NCBI GenBank assembly: GCA_947568835.1
Contig: OX387606.1
Coordinates: 2,542,001 to 2,606,000 of the forward strand
Direction of reading: 5' to 3'
DNA length: 64,000 bases
Origin: Protonemura montana
Taxonomy: Eukaryota > Arthropoda > Insecta > Plecoptera > Nemouridae
Program-made: the position numbers and the translations under genes
Part shown: positions 48,901 through 57,900 of the stretch, piece after piece
How positions within the stretch are numbered: position 1 is the first letter of the stretch
How the letters are laid out: each line of letters opens with the position of its first letter
The notes under the pieces: model-generated
What the model saw: only the letters and a program-made list of their open reading frames with translations
What the model was told of the DNA's origin: nothing
The model's database searches: none

Positions 48901-51900
48901 TATATTTTTAGTGCAAGGTATATATATATATATATAATTTTTTTTTTTTAAGTATATGTGTTCGGGAGTGATTTCAGCTTAGAAGAACTCTGCCAATGAT
49001 TGACTAAAAAAATGTTGATCGAATACGTTTCCACGTAGCTAGTTCACAGCAGTTCCGAATGGAGATCGTCACAATTCGCTCTAACTGAAACGCCGACCGA
49101 CCGGTTGGTCCACTATAACCGCTCGGTGCAGGCGTGTGCAACCCTTAAACCTTCAAACTGTAGCGAAACCTTTCAAAATGTCATAAAAATTGGTAAAAAT
49201 TACCAAAACCAAGTTTAGCCCAATGTTGGTGAAATTGAGCATTGTACGACCAGCCAAGTCGCCGAGCTGTGAGCGGTGACTTATGAGGTAACTCCAGGTC
49301 TGCGCACGTGCGCTGACCACCACACTGTACGTAGGTTCGACTTGACGCGTGCGCATCAAGTCCGTGCGCGGCCGGAGCGACCTGCTTGACACACGCGCAT
49401 GGAGGCTTCCAGTGCCGCTGTCCAGAAGGGCTGGCTGGTGAACTCTGCAGAGAACGTGAGTCACTATTACTCTAGCGCTACCTGTTGAACAATTGAGTAA
49501 CAAGACTAACGCTCGGGGAGTGTTTAGGGGACGAAAATTAGTACAGTAACTTCACTCGTCTTGCTTATCAACCTCTCGACAGCATGGATTTGTGGAGGAA
49601 TCCTGATGTGTCCATTTTACCGTCCTTTGGAAGGAAAGTTAAGCCGGTGGTCCCCTTGGTGCTCTTCGACAGGAGTAAGCTACGTGCCGGTACTTCTGCT
49701 AGGCCCCTAGAACCTCTTGGGCCTTCTTCTTCGTTCCCTTCTAGTCTGGGTTAGGTTCATCATCATCTTTATCCTCACTGATGCCATTAGACTAGTGCCA
49801 CAGGACCTGTTGTCAAAACAAAACAACACAAGCTAGCACGTGAGCCAAGCTTGCTGATTGATTTACAGCGGGCGACTGGGCGGGCGGATGGGCGGTGCCC
49901 GACTTCCCAGGGGGTGGAGCCTACTTGAAACTGCCACGCCTTGAGGGCGTTGGTCGCGCCTGCGTGCTCGAGGTTTGGTTTCTTACGCGCGCGCTCGACG
50001 GCGTCCTCCTGTACAACGGGCAGCTCGCTGTCGGTGGAAAGGGTGACTTCATCGCCGTCTTCCTCGCCGCCGGGAGGCTGCACTTCCGCTTCAACCTTGG
50101 CAGTGGGGTGGCCAGTCTGCAGTGAGTGCGAAGTTTCCTCTGCAACTGAAATCTTATCACCTTTCAATATCAATCTACGACTTCAATTGCAAGCTAATGC
50201 TTTTTTATTGTGTTTATTTCACATTTGTGCGCACACATTCCTAATATAAAGTTATATTATCCCCGTGTTCCATGTTTATGTATTTTTTTCCAGGGATTCG
50301 CAAACGCAATTAGAGTTGCATTGTAGGATGAGTGTAGCGATATTTAGGGCTGATAAAATGTGAAGCCAAAACATTGCATGAATCAAAACGAAACAGCCAA
50401 AATTCACAAATTTAAGAAGGACATTTGTGAATAAAAAGAGAAAGAAAGCGCACTTTGGCTCAAAAACTTCACGACTAGTTCTTTTTTATGTATTTCACAT
50501 CTGTTGAAAATTTGGTGCCAAAATATCCAACGCTTTATGCTGCAAACCTCGAAAACGTTTCAAAAATAAGTTTTGAAATTTTGTAATTTGAAATTTGACC
50601 GATTTTGCTGAAAACTGTAGGATTCTAGGTCTGAGATTGAGGAGGTGCCTTGCTTTATCACCCGCTAGGAGCACAGAAGAAGTGTCGCTGGGTCGCTGGC
50701 ACGTTGCTAGGGCGACACGAGTTGACAAGGAGGCCACGTTGCAGCTGGACCAGGGTCCGGTAATCACGGGGTCATCAGGAGCTCCTCTCAACGAACTCAA
50801 CCTCGAGCTGCCGCTCTTCGTGGGGGGCGTCCCGTGAGTCATTGCTAGGCAAACTGGCCCAATGCACGAATGTTCTTAACTCAAGCTTAACTCACGCAAG
50901 TTTGCCCCTCAAAATGGATCCTTGATGGCGAGGCAGTTCTTAAATTCTCATTTCTCAGTTTGATTGCCAAAAATATCATATTATCAACGCTCTAAACTAG
51001 ATTCATGTTTTTTTCGCAAATCAGATCACTCATAATAATCATGCGGTTTATTATGACCACTATCACCGTCTAAAAAATTGATGCCCAAACGGGAACTCGA
51101 ACCCCGATCTCCACCTGTCGCGGGTGTTGCTCTTACCCATTGAGCTACTTGGACACTGGCTTTTTGAGATGATTTTAGTGTATTTGATGAGAATGACGGA
51201 TCTCCAATGAGTAGAATCAAGAGGCTGTGAATACTCACAGTCACTCTGATTCTAGTGACGCTATATCACGTCACAACCTGTCAATCTCGAGTAACTCCAA
51301 TTTGACGTTGGATGCGTTTTTTTTTTCAATATTTCTTATTAATAATCCTGCGGTTTGCTTTGAACAAGTGTGACAGGTGGAGATCGAGGTTGAAGTTCTC
51401 GTTTGTTCACCAACTTTTAAGAGGAAGATCTGAGTGAACTGTATCCATCATATTACTGTGACCCCGGTTTGAGAGAGAGATTGCTTGCAGCTCCTTGCTG
51501 GAGACAAGTCGCGAGGCTGGTCTGGCAGCGACGGGTCTAGACGGCGTCCTGCAACGAGTCGTGGTCAACGCGCAGCCACTGCTTGGGCTACACCGCGCAG
51601 GCGTCTGGCCGGCTGCGCTGCGCAGATATGATGCGCATCCCGCCTGTCATCCGCCACCCTGTGCCAACCTTGGCGTGTGTCAGCCACGGCTTGATGTGTT
51701 TCAGTGCGCGTGTCCTCCACAGGTCAGTTACCAAGGCAACCAGCGGACTGATCTTTGTTTACTCGTGCTGGACCGTATTTTGTGTCATCAACTTTAGCGC
51801 ATTGGACACTACGCCAAATATCTGGGAGATTCAAAAAACACTTATTTCAAAATGAGTACTAAATGCAAACCTATTTATTCTGGCAGGTCAGAAACCGTCA

Positions 51901-54900
51901 AATTAGTACAATCTTTCTGAAGTTTCATCTGAAAAGCAGTTATTAAGGGGGTTCATATGGAACCTGAAAGAAGACATAAGAGCAAATATTATATACAAAT
52001 GAGACAATTATTATATTTCAGAACAAAAAAAATGCTGATGATATTTCGGCGTTGAAACACAAGCAGAGTTTCTTACTCATTTCAACACCATTAAAAATAG
52101 CTATTTTATTTGGAATTAGATATAAGTAAGATGTCTGAAAACTTGTTATTCTCTCAAGATTAGAATTGTGGATGTTATGAAAAAGTTGCGAATTACTCAA
52201 CCCTATTACTTCTTGAAAAACCGAAGGCGACTACAAAAAGTTTGTTTTTCCGAGTTTCCCACAAATTTCCCACAGAATAATTGTTTGAGTATTTTATTAG
52301 TGACTCAGCAACACGTGAGAATAATGCCATGCACACAGATTTGCTCTAATGTAAATTTTCAAGGTCCGTATGAACCACCTCAACACTTTATAATCTTGTG
52401 TTGTTGAAGAATTCAGCCGTCAAGAACTTACAACGAAAACAATCATCGATTTGTAAACGATTCTAAATCACAGACGGCGCATGGGCGTCCGCAGGATTTT
52501 TTCCAGGGGGGTGCAAATGCTTCCAAGGATATCGACAATAGGGCTTCAACTCTGGGGGGGGGGGGGGGGGGGGGGGGGGGGGAGGAAGAATCACACGTTT
52601 TAAATATGTTGAATGAAAACTAATCTGGGCGAAACACTCGCCTACCGCCACTGTGGATGTCAGCTTTGTAATCATATGCACTTGACGGAGACCATGGTTT
52701 TGTCACCAGCGTGTGTCTCAGTTCGTCGGCTAGGGATGAGGTTGAGTCCTGATTCACGAAGTGGCCAATATCCAAAGCAGCTTGAGGACCATAGATCACA
52801 TTCAGTTTCAGAGACTGGTATTGGATTTTCGGAATCCACCGTCGTCGATGTAGATGCACATGCACTTTCAATACTGCGATCGTGTTGCCATAACTGTCCG
52901 AAATTCAAAGTGCGTCATCGTTCGCCTTTCTTTCCACACTCGCACTAAAAAATGTGCGTTTATCCATCCTCTTACAATCAACGCACTTAACTAAAACGCC
53001 CGGGCTAACAACCACCCTACTTGAGTCGCTCCCGACACATAACTGACTTACGTTAAGTTGGGTTCGACCGGTAGGAAAACTAAAACTTCATTAAATGTAA
53101 AATTCTGTTCGCGGAATCGGAATCACGAGGGAGAATTTCGGGGAAGTAGGAACCAGCAAAGTTCAATTATTTTAGGATCCCAGTTTCATAGAATTACGCC
53201 GCAATTTTTTCGCTGGAAAGGTTGGATGGTCACTCACCTTTCCTCTCTAGAATCCAATACTAATTCAGCGTTTTTCGTTTAAATGGCACTATTTTGATCA
53301 ATTAAATATTAAAAGAGTTAAAAGTTTGCCAACGGTTTGTTTGTCAACCTTTGACAAAACTGTTAATCTAATTTATTTCTTTTATGACATTTACTTGGGA
53401 GTGCATATACAACTTTGGGCAACATTTCTGCTAACGGGCAGTTTAATACGTCCAACTTAATTTAAGAGACTCGTCCCCAAGGTTCACCTAATCACTAATC
53501 AGATACTTCTGTTTTCATCTTAACCTGCTTATTTAACTGGCCTGTAGCATTGTGAAAACGGTGAGAATAGAAATGGAGAAGTTCGGCTGAAATTTAGGTA
53601 TTTTCCAGGAAGGCTTTCAGGAAGATACAACTCGAACAGCAGGATTCCTTCACAAATCCATGCAGTCGAGTGTTTGATAAGCAAGGCTAATGAAGTTGCT
53701 GTACTAACTTTCATTCCTGCAACCTCTCTCCCGAACATAACTGATCATGTGTATGATGGTCACCCATCCAATACCTGACCCAGCGCAGTGTTGCTTAACA
53801 TCGGTGATCTCACGAGAACCGGTGTTTCAACACGCCAAACCGTTCGGTGTTACGATTCGAGGAGGGCTCATAAGCATTTGGACCCGCTGGGTGACTTGAT
53901 TTGGTCAAGAACACTCACATCAAACAAATGCTAACAAAGTTAAAATGAATTTAACGAAACATCCGCAATTAAAGTACGAGAATTTGCAGTTCTTTAGCAT
54001 CTGCATGGCTGAAAAACATTTGGTCTGTGATAGCAGCCGTGGACGCCATTGTTTTTATCACCTCGATCCACTTCAAAAACCGGTCAGCCAATAGGAACCG
54101 AGCTACAGTCGATCGAAAGTACGAGGCGGGCTCGATCGAGCACGTGTTGTGACGTCACTTGCACAGCGATGCAGTAGGTTTCAGGTGATACTCTTCTGTC
54201 GGCTGCTCGCCTGGTACAGAGAGACAAATTTTCGCCTCGTTCTCGACGATTATTTCAGTTGAAACTCGTCATGGTTGGATTAACCGTATGTATAGGCAGT
54301 CCCGTGGCACTCACGCGTACCACGAGTTGCTTCAAAGTTTTCACAGACAAACTAAATTTCTTGACAACGTCACTCGTTCCCAGCTACTTGACACAATTTT
54401 GTGAAATATAGCTTTTGAATTTTAGACATAGGCAACGCCTCAAAATAGGACCGATCGGGAGATAAAAATATGTGATATTTTGACTTAAGTTGCAAAACTT
54501 GTTGCAAACCTTTACAAGATACGATATTTTCTGCCTTGTAGTGCGATTTTACCAGCGCACGCAATGGCAGTGACAACGGACCGGAACGGACCGGAGCCTT
54601 TGCCATCAGTGAACCAAGGGTCCGCGTTCACAATATCAACCAAGCAATGTCATACACAAAACCGAGTGTGCTCACACAAAAATCTTATTTTGAGAGGTCA
54701 AGCAATTCTCAAAAAGATCTGCTACAGTCGCTTGTTTCATACCTGTCTTATTAGAACCGGTGTTTGGACCGAAATGACTTGTCAGAGACCACTTGCTTGG
54801 CGGCCCATTCACGCACTTCCTTATCTTGTACTGCTGTTTCTTCTTAGCGACCCAGAACTGGTTTCTTGCGTATAAATTTAAATGCAGATATTTTTCTTGT

Positions 54901-57900
54901 CTCGCCTAAAGACGCTCCCAATCCCTTGTGCGGGGATGTTTATTTTCATGACCCTTGAAATCCTTGCTCTCCCGACAAGTCCCTTGCACCCATATTTCAG
55001 AATTCAAATCCAAAAGCTGAAAACCATGTGAAATGATTTAAAGCATATATTTAAATTGCAAATGGGGTTGGATTTTTTTGCTCGTTATGCTCATCAAACA
55101 CATAACATTTCAATGTGTTAATGTCGAAGTCGATACGGGAAAAATAACTTCAATAACCAAAATTTAAAGGTTGCATGAGACATTTTGCATTACATGCATG
55201 CTCCCTTATGATATCAGTGATCAGAGGCGCCGGAGCAGCGATCATATTTCAGAGATCAGCCAGATCAGTGAACTCCAGTCTGCTAGAGCCTCTCTTGCAG
55301 TCCTGGAACGTCTAACACGGAGAGAGATATTGCTGCTTTTTTTACTGCCGAGTTAAATTTTAACCAGTGGACTTGTTTCACGGCGACCAGCACTGCAGCG
55401 AAATGAGTGATTCGGCTCTGGATGGGCGCGGAGTTTTGTGTCTACAAGATAGCCGTCAAAAACAAGGTGTGGGCTTACCGATTCTTTTGAAATAAGGAAC
55501 CTGGACCAACACTTTGTTCGCTGCCAGCAAAAATTAAAAATTGATTTCGTTGCGTGGAGTGAAATAAGCACCCTGTCACGGAATGTCCTGCACAGGGGCG
55601 ACTGCGAATGTTATTTCCAGGGGGGTGCAAGCGCACCCTCTTGCACCCCTCTCCGAACGCCCATGGACGGTACTTGTTTGTTGTTGATAGTTTGTTACCA
55701 TGGTGATAACGACTTTCCCTGCAAATTAACGGGAGACCCTTGAACTTTCTGTAAGGTGTCGAGCTAATTGTTGTGTTTCTATGACGACTGTTGCAGTTCA
55801 CCGGCGAGCTCTGTGAGACGAAGCTGCAAGTAGAGGCCGTCTCTGTGCCAATCAGGTTCAACGGCGATACCTACCACCAGTACGCGCTGCTAATCGATCA
55901 CAGGTACTTGATGTTTTCAACTTTAGTTCTGTTTCTTAAGCATTTTAGTAGTTAACAAGTTTTTACTTGATGTAAACCTCTAATAATAACAAAGGAAATA
56001 AACATAAAACTGGCAGATTTTTGCCAAAAACGAAGCATTAAGAGATTGTAAAGTCTTCTGAAAATTCCGCATTTGCACGACGCATGTCACCAAACGCTAC
56101 CAACCCCCTGTCCCTTTACTTGTAGTAGGGTGAACGAGTCGCTGACAAACGCCTCCGTGCCGCGGCGAGACGAGCCAGTGAACGCCGACGACGCCGAGGA
56201 GGTCGGCGTCGACGGTGATACCGGCGTCGGCGACATGTACGACGAAGACGACGTCGAATTCTTCCACGCCGAGTAAGTTGCAGCAATTGCAGTGGCGTGG
56301 TGCTGGGATCCTGGTACATGATGTGCCTCCTGACGCATGCATATTTGGCTCTTTGGGACTTCAAATAAAAATTTAAAAAACAGACACGTCCCAGTTTTAT
56401 CAAATTTTTGCAAGTTGAGAATGTAGCTTACAGAAACATATGCACGTGATTGGAAGTCGCCATAGCAATTGTAACAATCCCCACTTTAACTCAACGTTAA
56501 GGACATTGTTTGAAACGTGATACGATGACCAAGAATAAGGCAACGTGATCCAACATGGCGTTGTCCAGTGTAACCCAGGTGTGGAGTAGCCTCCAGATGT
56601 CGCTGACCAAGTTGTTTTGTCCCAGGGACGGCGGTCGTGGGTCGACGTCAGAGTGGGCGAGCTACGAGATCAACTTCCGTTCCGCCGAGGCCGACGGTCT
56701 GCTGATCTGGACGGACTCCGGGCACGCTGCACTCGCCCTCGTCGACGGCTTCCTGGAGTTCAGTTTCCGGCTCGGCAACCATGAAGCACCGCTCGTCGTA
56801 CGCTCCAAGGTGCGTCTTCCTCTCTACAATTTCCAGTCTTAAGAACCAGCAAGAAAAACGTCCGACCACACAGCCTCCTTGCTAACACCACGGCCTGGTC
56901 CATGGGCTTGATATTGTTGCAAACTGCATGGTTGCAGTTGGTGCTTAGGTGAGCTGTCGCATGCTGGTAGGAATTTGCACGGTAAGCGTCAGCAATATCC
57001 AAATGGTCCAGCTGTATTAATGTGGTCAGGAAGTGCATCAGAGAGAAACCAGCTCCCGGGTTGAACGGTTCTTATTGTGTACTACAGTTTTGGTAAGCGT
57101 ATTATTATATTACTTTCTGTCCTAGTAGGACTTAAATTATATCCCGGCAAGTAACGACCGTTCACATTGCCAAGCGAGATCTTTCGGCCTAGCATAAACA
57201 ACAGTCTAAATTCTGGTCGTAACAAATGGTGGAGGCGCCGGGCAATGATCCCGGTACCTAATGATCCCTTATATTCTAGGTGGTTGTGAGCGACGGGGCG
57301 TGGCACTCGGCGACCGCGCAGCTGCGCAGGCGCGGGGTGTCGGTGTCGGTGGACGGTGAGCAGGTCGTGCGCGCGCAGGTCTCGCCAGGTGCCACCGCGC
57401 CACCTCCTGGGCGCGCGCTCTTCCTTGGTATGTTAGTCCCCTTGGTGCTCTTTGACAGGAGTAGACTTTGCGTTGGAATCGGGTTTTCATAATTGATCCA
57501 GGTTATCTAGGTTTATCCAGGTTCATCCCGATTATTTGAGATCAGCTGGCTGGATCCTTTGGTCTTTTCAGGTAATTTCAGATCATCTGACTGGATCCTA
57601 TGCTCTATCCAGGTTATTTGAGATCAGCTGTCTGGATCCTATGCTATATCCAGGTTATTTGAGATCAGCTGGCTGGATCCTATGCTCTATCCATGTTATT
57701 TGAGATCAGCTGGCTGGATCCTATGCTCTATCCATGTTATTATTTGAGATCGGCTGGCTGGATCCTATGCTCTATTCAGGTTATTTGAGATCAGCTGGCT
57801 GGATCCTTTGGTCTTTTTAGGTAATTTGAGATCATCTGACTGGATCCTATGCTCTATCCAGGTTATTTGAGATCAGCTGGCTGGATCCTATGCTCTATCC

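Noticed and set aside
50623-50668. Upstream in-frame acceptor for agrin exon 23
   Set aside because: It would add about 15 residues ([16 protein letters not shown]) within a LamG strand where homologs have none.
51088-51158. Functional tRNA gene (CGA anticodon, Ser)
   Set aside because: Position 33 is not T, the anticodon stem has a mismatch and the block recurs in dispersed copies; tRNA-derived repeat instead.
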